From assembly GCF_017873605.1 (NCBI RefSeq), contig NZ_JAGGKI010000009.1, positions 124,001-188,000 of the forward strand: 64,000 bases of DNA. The letters run 5' to 3'. Shown piece by piece: positions 16,194 to 24,143 of this stretch; within the stretch, counting starts at the first letter, position 1; every line of letters starts with the position of its first letter. The DNA comes from Paenibacillus lactis. GTDB taxonomy: Bacteria > Bacillota > Bacilli > Paenibacillales > Paenibacillaceae. A program made the position numbers and the translations under genes. The notes below the pieces were generated by a model. It saw only the letters and a program-made list of their open reading frames with translations. It did not search any database and was not told where the DNA came from.

Positions 16194-16230
16194 AAGCATA
16201 TCGTCCGTCGCCGGATGATGTGCTTTTTTT
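16194..16230 (+). terminator. Candidate attenuator before bmrC
   Basis: AAGCATATCGTCCG (16194-16207) pairs, with two G-U or mismatch positions, with CGGATGATGTGCTT, followed by a T7 run. It lies 55 bases before the bmrC ATG, downstream of the leader promoter, so it should stop most transcripts unless an alternative fold forms. One competing pair is TCATACG (16104-16110) with CGTATGA (16170-16176). Confidence 0.7.
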
Positions 16231-16284
16231 GGTTTTCAGAGATGATCGGCTGCAGAAAACCTGCATACGAAAGGAAGGGATACC

Positions 16285-18042
16285 ATGTTTGCCGTACTTC
16301 GAAATTTAGGATGGTTTTTCAAGCGAGAACGGAAACGATACTTAATCGGATTATTTTTCCTCATTTTTTGCGGGCTCATCGAGCTCCTGCCGCCGCTGCT
16401 GCTCGGAGACGCGATTGACGATATCGTCAGCAGCTCCATTACCTGGGCCTCCCTGGCCAGATATATCCTGATGATTCTCGGGATCGTTGCAATCGTTTAC
16501 GGCGCGACCTACATATGGATGCACCGCCTGTTCGGAGGCGCAAATCTCGTGGAGCGCCTGCTTCGGACCCGCTATATGAATCACTTGCTGCGAATGCTGC
16601 CGCCGTTCTTCGAACGGAACCGGACCGGGGACTTGATGGCCAAGGCAACGAACGATCTGCGATCCGTTGCGGCCACGGCCGGATTCGGCATGCTCGTCAT
16701 GACCGACTCCACGATCTATTTGATCGTTGTTCTGTTTGCAATGGGCTTTATCGTCAGCTGGAAGCTGACGCTCGCGGCGATTCTCCCGCTTCCCATCATC
16801 GCCATCGGCATGGTGATCTATGGAAGAGCGATCCATAAGCGCTATACGCTAGCGCAGGACGCATTCGGAGATATGAACGACCAGGTGCTGGAATCCGTTG
16901 CCGGCGTGCGGGTCGTCCGGGCTTATGTACAGGAACGTGCCGACCAGAAGCGGTTTCAGGATATCACGGACGATGTCTACCGCAAAAACCTGGCCGTAGC
17001 CAAAGTCGACGCTCTATTCGAGCCGACGATTAATTTTTCCATTGGGCTGAGCTATGTGATCAGCTTGGCCTACGGCGTATATCTGGTCTTTCATAACCAA
17101 ATCACCCTTGGGGATCTCGTATCGTTCAATATGTACCTGGGGATGATGATTTGGCCGATGTTCGCGATCGGCGAGCTGATCAATATCATGCAGCGGGGCA
17201 ATGCGTCCTTGGACCGTGTCAATGATACACTCCATACGCCGCCGGACGTCGCAGACCCGGAACAGCCCGTCGACCTGGATCAACCGGATTCGATCCATTT
17301 TCGGGACGTCACGTTCCGCTATCCGACCTCATCCGTCGATAATCTGAAAAATGTCAGCTTTACGCTGCAAAAAGGCCAGACGCTCGGCGTTGTCGGACGA
17401 ACGGGAAGCGGTAAATCCACGCTGCTGAAGCAGCTTCTGCATGAATATCCGACCGGAACCGGAGATATTCTGATCGGAGGCGTTCCGATCGAGAGGCTGG
17501 CTGCCGACAAACTGCACAGCTGGATCGGGTATGTTCCCCAAGAGCAAATTCTGTTCTCCAAAACCGTGAGGCAGAACATCCAATTCGGCAAAAAGGACGC
17601 CAGTGACGAGCTCATTATGGAAGCGATCACCACTGCTGCATTCGATAAGGACTTGGTCACGCTGTCCGATGGACTTGACACGCTCGTCGGCGAGAAGGGC
17701 GTTGCCCTATCCGGCGGCCAGAAACAGCGCGTCTCCCTTGCCCGTGCCTTTATCGGCGACCCTGAAATTCTGATTCTGGATGACTCCCTCTCGGCAGTCG
17801 ATGCCAGAACCGAGGCGAGAATTATCGAGAATATCCGAAGCAAGCGGGCGGGCAAAACAACACTGATCTCGACCCATCGCTTGTCGGCGGTACAGCACGC
17901 GGATTTCATCGTTGTGCTTGAGGACGGCCGGATCATCGAGCAGGGGACCCATGACGAATTGCTGGCGCTTGGCGGTTGGTACCGCGAGCAATATGAACGC
18001 CAGCAGGTCGAAAACAATCTGACCTCCGAGGAGGTGTCGTAA
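16285..18042 (+). CDS. bmrC: Heterodimeric ABC multidrug exporter subunit, BmrC-like
   Basis: A 585-residue half-transporter: six membrane helices (residues 18-310) and an ATPase domain with Walker A GRTGSGKST (about 372), signature LSGGQKQRVSLA, Walker B ILILDD and H-loop STHRLS. The residue after Walker B is Asp where a catalytic Glu is usual (ILILDDSLSAVD), so this subunit forms the degenerate ATP site, exactly as known for BmrC (YheI). The partner gene starts right at its stop. Length equals that of BmrC. Together they should export drugs or toxic amphiphiles. Confidence 0.9.
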   Translation: MFAVLRNLGWFFKRERKRYLIGLFFLIFCGLIELLPPLLLGDAIDDIVSSSITWASLARYILMILGIVAIVYGATYIWMHRLFGGANLVERLLRTRYMNHLLRMLPPFFERNRTGDLMAKATNDLRSVAATAGFGMLVMTDSTIYLIVVLFAMGFIVSWKLTLAAILPLPIIAIGMVIYGRAIHKRYTLAQDAFGDMNDQVLESVAGVRVVRAYVQERADQKRFQDITDDVYRKNLAVAKVDALFEPTINFSIGLSYVISLAYGVYLVFHNQITLGDLVSFNMYLGMMIWPMFAIGELINIMQRGNASLDRVNDTLHTPPDVADPEQPVDLDQPDSIHFRDVTFRYPTSSVDNLKNVSFTLQKGQTLGVVGRTGSGKSTLLKQLLHEYPTGTGDILIGGVPIERLAADKLHSWIGYVPQEQILFSKTVRQNIQFGKKDASDELIMEAITTAAFDKDLVTLSDGLDTLVGEKGVALSGGQKQRVSLARAFIGDPEILILDDSLSAVDARTEARIIENIRSKRAGKTTLISTHRLSAVQHADFIVVLEDGRIIEQGTHDELLALGGWYREQYERQQVENNLTSEEVS

Positions 18043-20148
18043 TTGACTCCAAATGAAACAACGATATCCAATGATTCCGGAATCGCCAAGAGGCTGTTCC
18101 GATATGCATTAACGGCCAAAGGCACCTTCATTGCGGCGCTGCTCCTGCTTGCGCTCGGGGTGGCTGCCGAGCTCGCCGGCCCGTTCATCGCCAAAACGAT
18201 GATTGACGACCATATCCTTGCCATTGAGAAGCCGTATTATGAGAGCAAGGAAGCGGATGGCGCCGCACAATATAAAGGGACCTATTACAAGCGTGAGGAC
18301 CGATTTGCCTCGGGGGAAGCACGCGGACAGGAGGTGCGGATCCTCCAGGTTGGACGCAGCTTCTATTTTATCCATGAACCGGTGACGCGGGTTGACGGTA
18401 CGCGCTCTTATGAGAACGGAATGCTGACGATCACCGCTGGGCAGGAGCAGCTCCGGTATCCGGCAGTCCCCTTGTCCACAAGTGAATTATTCGAGTTTTA
18501 CAAGCCGGAGCTCCCCAGCATCTACAAGCTGGTCGGCCTGTTCCTGATCTGCTTGCTGGTGTCCATGGTTACGGTGTTCGGCAGAACCTACTGGCTGCAA
18601 TCGGCAGCCAACCGGGTCATCCAGAAGCTGAGAACCGATGTGTACGCGCACATTCAGCGGCTGCCGGTGCACTTCTTCGATAATCTTCCGGCGGGCAAGG
18701 TCGTATCCCGGGTTACCAACGATACCGAGGCGGTCAAAGACCTGTTCGTAGCCGTGTTATCCAACTTTAGCTCTGGCGCAGTCTACATTACCGGGATCTA
18801 TGTCGCCTTGTTCCTTCTGGATGTTCGTCTCGGATTAATCAGCCTGTTTGTTATTCCGATGCTGATCGTATGGACGATTCTATACCGCAAATTCGCGACG
18901 AAATACAATACGGTCATCCGGTCACGTCTCAGTGAAATTAACGCCATTATCAACGAATCCATTCAGGGTATGGCCATTATTCGCGTATTCCGCCGCCAGA
19001 AAGCGACCCAGGAGGAATTTGAAGCACTGAACGCCGATTACATGGCGCATCAGAACAAGATGCTGAATCTAAACTCCTTCACCACGCATAACCTTGTTAA
19101 CGTACTGCGTAACGTAAGCTTCGTTGTCGTGCTGTGGTACTTCGGCTCTGCTTCGCTGAATGGGGCCGGCATCGTATCGATCGGGGTTCTCTACGCCTTC
19201 GTTGACCTGCTCGGCCGGATGTTCCAGCCGATTACCGGCATGGTGAATCAGCTGGCAGCGCTGGATACCTCCATCGTATCCGCGAAGCGCGTGTTCGAGC
19301 TGATGGACGAAACCGGCGAGAACGTAACGGACGGCTCAATGCCTCGATATTTGGGGAATGTGGAATTTAAGGACGTTTCCTTTGCGTACAAGAAGGACTG
19401 GGTGCTCAAAAATATATCCTTCGAAGCTAAGCAGGGCCAGACGGTAGCCCTTGTCGGCCACACCGGCTCAGGCAAAAGCTCCATCATCAACCTGTTGTTC
19501 CGCTTCTACGATCCGCAGCAAGGCACCATTACGATCGACGGGAAGCCGGTGACCGATATTCCGAAGCAGTGGCTGCGGAAGCATATGGGCATCGTGCTTC
19601 AGGATCCGTATTTATTCACCGGAACGATTGCCTCGAACGTAAGCCTTGGCGATCCCGAAATTACGCGGGAGCAGGTCGAGCAGGCGCTTCGTGATGTTGG
19701 CGCAGATCGGCTGCTGGCCCATCTCCCTCAAGGATTCGATGAGCCCGTGATCGAGAAAGGCAGCACGCTCTCCGCGGGTCAGCGTCAATTGATCTCGTTC
19801 GCGCGCGCACTCGCATTCAATCCGGCTATCCTCATTCTCGATGAGGCTACAGCCAACATCGATACGGAGACCGAAGCGCTGATCCAGGATGCGCTTGAGG
19901 TTCTGAAGCGTGGCCGCACGACCTTCATCATCGCGCACCGGCTGTCGACCATTCGCAGCGCAGACCAGATTCTTGTTCTGCACCGGGGCGAAATCGTTGA
20001 GCGAGGCTCGCATGATGAATTGATGGCCCTTGAAGGAAGGTACTATAAGATGTATCAGCTGCAGCAAGGAGGCAATTCCGGCCAAACCGAGCATAAAGAG
20101 CCGGTAGGAGCTCAGCTAGCTGCCAAACCTGCAGGTAGTCATCTATAA
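18043..20148 (+). CDS. bmrD: Heterodimeric ABC multidrug exporter subunit, BmrD-like
   Basis: A 701-residue half-transporter starting at TTG directly after the bmrC stop, with GGAGG inside the bmrC end. Between helix 1 and helix 2 there is an extracytoplasmic insert of about 90 residues (approximately 60-150), typical of BmrD/YheH. The ATPase domain has Walker A GHTGSGKSS, Q-loop VLQDPY, signature LSAGQRQLIS instead of LSGGQ, Walker B ILILDEATANID with catalytic Glu, and IIAHRLST. It supplies the functional catalytic Glu while BmrC lacks it. A hydrophilic tail of about 25 residues ends the protein. Confidence 0.9.
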   Translation: MTPNETTISNDSGIAKRLFRYALTAKGTFIAALLLLALGVAAELAGPFIAKTMIDDHILAIEKPYYESKEADGAAQYKGTYYKREDRFASGEARGQEVRILQVGRSFYFIHEPVTRVDGTRSYENGMLTITAGQEQLRYPAVPLSTSELFEFYKPELPSIYKLVGLFLICLLVSMVTVFGRTYWLQSAANRVIQKLRTDVYAHIQRLPVHFFDNLPAGKVVSRVTNDTEAVKDLFVAVLSNFSSGAVYITGIYVALFLLDVRLGLISLFVIPMLIVWTILYRKFATKYNTVIRSRLSEINAIINESIQGMAIIRVFRRQKATQEEFEALNADYMAHQNKMLNLNSFTTHNLVNVLRNVSFVVVLWYFGSASLNGAGIVSIGVLYAFVDLLGRMFQPITGMVNQLAALDTSIVSAKRVFELMDETGENVTDGSMPRYLGNVEFKDVSFAYKKDWVLKNISFEAKQGQTVALVGHTGSGKSSIINLLFRFYDPQQGTITIDGKPVTDIPKQWLRKHMGIVLQDPYLFTGTIASNVSLGDPEITREQVEQALRDVGADRLLAHLPQGFDEPVIEKGSTLSAGQRQLISFARALAFNPAILILDEATANIDTETEALIQDALEVLKRGRTTFIIAHRLSTIRSADQILVLHRGEIVERGSHDELMALEGRYYKMYQLQQGGNSGQTEHKEPVGAQLAAKPAGSHL

Positions 20149-20254
20149 ATTATAGGGCCAAAAACTGTGTCCCTGGACCCTAGCGGCAGTGGCGGCGCTT
20201 AACGCATTATCCCATTTGCCGCCCGGGTACATCCATTGATTAAAGACAACCATG

Positions 20255-20305
20255 CAAGAAGGCTGCCCTTTCGCGTATTCAAACGCGTGAGGCAGCCTTC
20301 TTGTT
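20255..20305. terminator. Terminator between convergent bmrD and SLH genes
   Basis: A 13-base perfect stem CAAGAAGGCTGCC / GGCAGCCTTCTTG (20255-20267 with 20291-20303) with an inner CGCGT/ACGCG pair. Likely bidirectional. Confidence 0.8.
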
Positions 20306-20348
20306 TATGCTTGTTTGTACAGCCGAATATGCCGGCCCAGCTGAAGCA

Positions 20349-21275
20349 TTACTTCGACAATTCAAGCTTATCATCGATTTTGACTGTAATTTTCGAATAC
20401 TTGGCCGGAATGAGCACATCATCCGAAGATGAAGAAATCACTTGCGGATAAAATTTGTCCGGGTCAGGTTGTACGATTCGGTAGTAGATCACCGCTTCCG
20501 TGCTGCTTGCGTAATCCACCGAGGTAATCTTGATGGAATACCCCGGATGCGGCAGATCATCCTTCGTTACCGTGACTTTGTTCTGCTTCTCGTCCGCTTT
20601 TTCGATACGGGTCGTTACGCTTGGGTCGGATTCGCCTGGCTCGGCAGGAAGGGCATTCTTCTGATGCTCTTCAATAAATTGAACCGCGTTGTACACCAGC
20701 TCGGCCGCTTCGATCCGTTTCAGCTTTTGATCCGGATGGAATTTGTCGTTAGCGTCCAGCTTCGCGATTTTCGTCAGCAGCAGAAATTGAACCGCGCTTT
20801 TGCTTTCCTGCTTGATTTGGTCCTCATCCGCCACATTCACGTACATCATCACGACCGGGTAATTGCCGGTTTTCCCGATCGCTTCAACCAGCAATGTCGC
20901 AAAGTCCTCGCGGGTGATCGGCTTATTCCACTCCATATCCGCCGTTACGGACAGTCCGTTCTGGGCCGCAATATTGACCGCATCCGCGAACCAGGCATCT
21001 TTCGGAACGCTCTCGAAGGAACGGCCCGTAAAGTTCGGCATCACCTTCAAATCGACCGCATTGACGATCAACTGCACAGCCTGTGCATACGTTAGAGGCT
21101 TGCCAGGAGCGAACCGGTCAGCACTCACGCCTTGAATAACTCCTTTCGCTTGCAGCTCCTTCACCATTTGCAGCTGCTTCTCTCCCTGGATATCGGTAAA
21201 AGCCGAAGCAGCGCCAGCGCCTAGGAGTGAGGATGCCACCAGAATCGCAGATAACCATTTTGTTGTTTTCTTCAT
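20349..21275 (-). CDS. Secreted SLH-domain protein with PrcB-like C-terminal domain
   Basis: About 308 residues with a clear signal peptide (KKTTKWLSAILVASSLLGAGAASA) followed by three SLH-type repeats (roughly residues 25-85, 86-145, 146-205; the motifs GVIQGVSADRFAPGKPLTYAQAV and PITREDFATLLVEAIG are recognisable). A linker follows, then a PrcB_C-like beta domain (HPGYSIKITSVDYAS ... YYRIVQPDP). SLH repeats bind pyruvylated cell-wall polymer, so it should be surface-anchored. The start at 21275 is preferred over 21278 for spacing from AGGAGG. Partner or ligand unknown. Confidence 0.85.
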   Translation of the reverse strand: MKKTTKWLSAILVASSLLGAGAASAFTDIQGEKQLQMVKELQAKGVIQGVSADRFAPGKPLTYAQAVQLIVNAVDLKVMPNFTGRSFESVPKDAWFADAVNIAAQNGLSVTADMEWNKPITREDFATLLVEAIGKTGNYPVVMMYVNVADEDQIKQESKSAVQFLLLTKIAKLDANDKFHPDQKLKRIEAAELVYNAVQFIEEHQKNALPAEPGESDPSVTTRIEKADEKQNKVTVTKDDLPHPGYSIKITSVDYASSTEAVIYYRIVQPDPDKFYPQVISSSSDDVLIPAKYSKITVKIDDKLELSK

Positions 21276-21339
21276 CATAACACCTCCTATCATTTCTGAC
21301 GCAGGGGCGTTGGAATATGTTTCATATCTGCGTATTTTT

Positions 21340-21804
21340 CTATACGCTTTTTTCGCCGTCCAGACCGAGCTTCACATACATTTCCTTCGAGTAGCCTTGC
21401 AGCTTCTGTTCGAGGGCCTGCGCCTGGTCTTTAAAGGCGGTCAGCTCGCGGATCATGCGGGAACGTCCGGCCGGGCTAAAGGTTTCATGAATCCGTTCTT
21501 TAAAATAGTCATGAACAATATAATTGCGCTGCTTCCACACTTTCTTCAATTGAACCGTCTCTTCTTCGGAGAAAGGAAAGTAATGCTGAATTTCATGCAC
21601 CAGCTGACCGAGCGAGCTGCTCAGTTTCCGTTGGTACAGCTCCGCAAAATCCTCCTCCGACGGCACATTTCCTTGGGACAGCTTAATCAGCATCAACAAA
21701 TTCGCCAGCTGCTGCTCAAGCGCCTGTGAATAATATACGGCTAATCCGAAATAGGCAAACAGCTCTTTGGAGTGGTCACTGTCCAGCAGTCGAGTTTGTT
21801 TCAT
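21340..21804 (-). CDS. Hypothetical protein with HEPN/HepT-like RX4HXY motif
   Basis: A 154-residue all-helical cytoplasmic protein. Near residue 92 it carries WKQRNYIVHDYF, which fits RX4HXY, the active-site motif of HepT-type HEPN ribonuclease toxins. The rest is helical (AVYYSQALEQQLANLLMLIKL at the front, a charged helix LTAFKDQAQALEQKLQGY at the end). There is no adjacent MntA-like nucleotidyltransferase or obvious antitoxin. An excellent AGAGGAGG site precedes the ATG. Toxicity is not implied; many housekeeping or unknown proteins share this motif. Confidence 0.72.
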   Translation of the reverse strand: MKQTRLLDSDHSKELFAYFGLAVYYSQALEQQLANLLMLIKLSQGNVPSEEDFAELYQRKLSSSLGQLVHEIQHYFPFSEEETVQLKKVWKQRNYIVHDYFKERIHETFSPAGRSRMIRELTAFKDQAQALEQKLQGYSKEMYVKLGLDGEKSV

Positions 21805-21884
21805 CGTTACCTCCTCTGATATAGGCTGTCTTTACCGTTTCGTTAAAAACGATATCCCTATGGTAATGGAAGACCTCACCCACT

Positions 21885-22619
21885 TCAACCTGATTTTCGC
21901 GACAAGCTTGCGGCATCCTTGTTACATGCAATCCGCAAATAGATAGCAAACATGACAAGCGTATAAACAAGCAGGTAGAGCACGGTTCCGGAAATCCGCA
22001 GCGTTGACAGCTCCCTGGCATTCATCAGTACATCGACCATCACGGAAACCGGCGGCAGGACATAGGGGATGAAGCTGTAAAAGGCAGGAAGCGAATGAAC
22101 GAGCGATTTACCCGCCAAAGACAGGATGATCAGAATGATCAAACAGCCGGCCGCCCTCCCCTGGTTCTCGATCCAGCCGGGCTGAAAGAATAACGACAGC
22201 GATATTCCGATCAGCGACAAACCGAAATGTCCGGCAAAGCCGAGCGCGAGGATAGGCGCTGACATCGGTTCTCCGAACATCCCGAAGGCAACCGGATAGA
22301 CCACGGCGAAAATGCACAGCATGAATCCGATGATCGCGGCTGCTCCGTATTGGGCGGCATAATACCGCCTCGCGCTGCCGGCATGAATGATCAGCAGCAT
22401 GGATTGACGCCCCTGGTCATGGTTCAAAAAATTCATCCCGAGCCAGGTGGAGCCGATAAACAGCAGCGCCGCCGTCACAGCATAGCTGTCCATGATGGGA
22501 TTCGGCCGATAGGAATAGATTAGCATCACCGAGATGATTGTGAAAGCCAGCGGAGCAAAATACCGGTAGGATCTCGTATAGCTGGCCAGCATGTATGTCA
22601 TTAAAGCAGCAGATCTCAT
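21885..22619 (-). CDS. ABC-2-type permease
   Basis: About 244 residues with six hydrophobic segments (starting TYMLASYTRSYRYFAPLAFTIISV), no ATPase motifs. The ATG at 22619 lies one base after the stop of the ATPase gene and is preceded by GAGAGGGGAG; the longer frame to 22685 lies inside the ATPase gene. It forms a two-gene ABC exporter with the upstream ATPase. Substrate unknown. Confidence 0.82.
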   Translation of the reverse strand: MRSAALMTYMLASYTRSYRYFAPLAFTIISVMLIYSYRPNPIMDSYAVTAALLFIGSTWLGMNFLNHDQGRQSMLLIIHAGSARRYYAAQYGAAAIIGFMLCIFAVVYPVAFGMFGEPMSAPILALGFAGHFGLSLIGISLSLFFQPGWIENQGRAAGCLIILIILSLAGKSLVHSLPAFYSFIPYVLPPVSVMVDVLMNARELSTLRISGTVLYLLVYTLVMFAIYLRIACNKDAASLSRKSG

Positions 22620-22620
22620 G

Positions 22621-23529
22621 CTATGCTCCCCTCTCCGAAACGTCATTATATTCGGATATATCCGTTTCGGACGTATCTTTCCCATGGGGCTCCAATCTGC
22701 TGATCGTCCCTCCGCTGCGCAGAATCTCGACCAGCATCTCGTCCGTAAACGGCTGGGCTACGACCATGACAGCAGGGCTGCCTCTTGATATCCAATATAA
22801 AAAGCCCTGTCTGCTCTCCAATTGCTGCATGACGTCCGGCCGTACGCGGGAGAATTCCAGCCGCATTCTCGCCGCTTCTTCCCGCTGCCCAAGGATGCCG
22901 TCTCGCGTAATGGTTCCACCTTCAACAGACGTCACCCGATCGGCCAGCGAGGCGATCAGAAGCGGCTCATGGACGGACATGGCGATCGATGTCCCCTGCC
23001 TCTTAATCTCGCTTAGCATTCCGATCATCTCCAGCTGCGAGGGCTCATCCAATCCGGAGAGAGGCTCGTCCAGGACGAGCAAATCGGGCTGCCGAAGCAG
23101 AGCCTGCATCACATTCACCTTCTGGAGCATTCCCTTAGAGCATAAGTTCATCATGGTATCAGGCAGCTGAAATATATTCATCATGGCATCAATTCGTTTG
23201 ATCGCGCTCTCCTTGTCTATACCCTGTATGCGGGCGATATATCGCAAGTATTCCGAAGGTCGGAACCGAAGCGGCGGGAAACGATCGTGTACGTAACCAA
23301 TGATTAACGGCTTAATATGTTCCCTTCTGGCACCGCTTGAAGGATTGGCCAGTCCGGCGACAAGACAGAGCAAGGTGCTCTTTCCGGCACCATTTCCTCC
23401 CGTAATTGCGACGCATTCCCCGCGTGCGATGCTCCAGGATACGTCGGACAGCACAATTGCCTTTCCAAACCGTTTGCCGACCTCCTGCAAAGAAAGCAGC
23501 TTCTGCAAATCTCTCAGCTCCCGTTCCAT
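22621..23529 (-). CDS. ABC transporter ATP-binding protein
   Basis: A 302-residue ATPase: Walker A GGNGAGKST (about 44-52), Walker B LLVLDEP, D-loop SGLD, H-loop SVHEP. The signature is unusual, CSKGMLQKV in place of LSGGQ-x-x-R/K, keeping only Ser and Gly. A C-terminal extension of about 90 residues follows the ATPase core. The ATG at 23529 has no clear ribosome site; a start a few codons later is possible. Paired with the ABC-2 permease. Confidence 0.85.
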   Translation of the reverse strand: MERELRDLQKLLSLQEVGKRFGKAIVLSDVSWSIARGECVAITGGNGAGKSTLLCLVAGLANPSSGARREHIKPLIIGYVHDRFPPLRFRPSEYLRYIARIQGIDKESAIKRIDAMMNIFQLPDTMMNLCSKGMLQKVNVMQALLRQPDLLVLDEPLSGLDEPSQLEMIGMLSEIKRQGTSIAMSVHEPLLIASLADRVTSVEGGTITRDGILGQREEAARMRLEFSRVRPDVMQQLESRQGFLYWISRGSPAVMVVAQPFTDEMLVEILRSGGTISRLEPHGKDTSETDISEYNDVSERGA

Positions 23530-23570
23530 AAAATGGCTTCTAGTATGTATTGTAGTACCTTTTACATGCC

Positions 23571-23606
23571 AAAAACAACCTCCGCCTGTACGGTTTAGGC
23601 GGAGGT
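23571..23606 (-). terminator. Terminator of the OPT-PqqD operon
   Basis: On the minus strand ACCTCCGCCT pairs with AGGCGGAGGT (23597-23606 with 23578-23587), followed by TGTTTTT. It lies 160 bases past the PqqD-like gene; the sequence between holds no gene. Confidence 0.75.
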
Positions 23607-23767
23607 GGGTGCGAACGTTGCCCTATTCGCTTTTTTGCCATTTTTCTGAAATTGGGACTGTATTGCCTTCAGGCACGGCATGCGGCATGCGGCATGGGAA
23701 AGGCCCCCGTCCGAGCGTCGAGCCTTACCTCGTGTAAAGGCCATTATACATTCTGCGCCCAGACGGA

Positions 23768-24136
23768 TCATTCATCTGCGGCGAGCTCCCAGTCCAGCCA
23801 GCCATTCGCCTCCACCATCTTAATGAAAGCGGCCAGCCGGGGAATCAGCGGTTCGGCCTGCTCCCCAAATTCGGCATGGATCATTTGCGCGATTTCGGAT
23901 AAGGTATGCTCGCCGTCACATTTTCGGATGACGGCTGCGCCAAGACGATCCAGACGGACCCGGATGACTTCGGGCTGGTTTAGGAAACGGACAGCCTGCC
24001 GCTCCAGCCAAGAGGTCCTTGGCACATGCACCCGCGCCCCTTCGTCTCCCGGCTCGAATCGGAGCCCCGGCTTAAGCAGCGGCTTCATCTCTAACAGATT
24101 GAGCCGAGTGTGCCGCTTCTTATGACGAAGCTTCAT
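23768..24136 (-). CDS. PqqD-like (RRE-fold) protein
   Basis: A 122-residue protein. Its C-terminal two thirds match the PqqD family: VPRTSWLERQAVRFLNQPEVIRVRLDRLGAAVIRKCDGEHTLSEIAQMIHAEFGEQAEPLIPRLAAFIKMVEANGWLDWE. PqqD-type winged-helix domains bind leader peptides of ribosomally made modified peptides. The N-terminal 30 residues are basic (KLRHKKRHTRLN). The gene begins 7 bases after the OPT transporter stop, with AGGAGGGG inside the OPT end, so the two are cotranscribed. No radical SAM enzyme or precursor peptide is nearby, so a peptide-binding role linked to the transporter is only a suggestion. Confidence 0.85.
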   Translation of the reverse strand: MKLRHKKRHTRLNLLEMKPLLKPGLRFEPGDEGARVHVPRTSWLERQAVRFLNQPEVIRVRLDRLGAAVIRKCDGEHTLSEIAQMIHAEFGEQAEPLIPRLAAFIKMVEANGWLDWELAADE

Positions 24137-24143
24137 ACCGGTA

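Noticed and set aside
23680..23705. GGCATGC repeats near 23690
   Set aside because: Three short direct copies only, no larger structure; probably slippage in a spacer.
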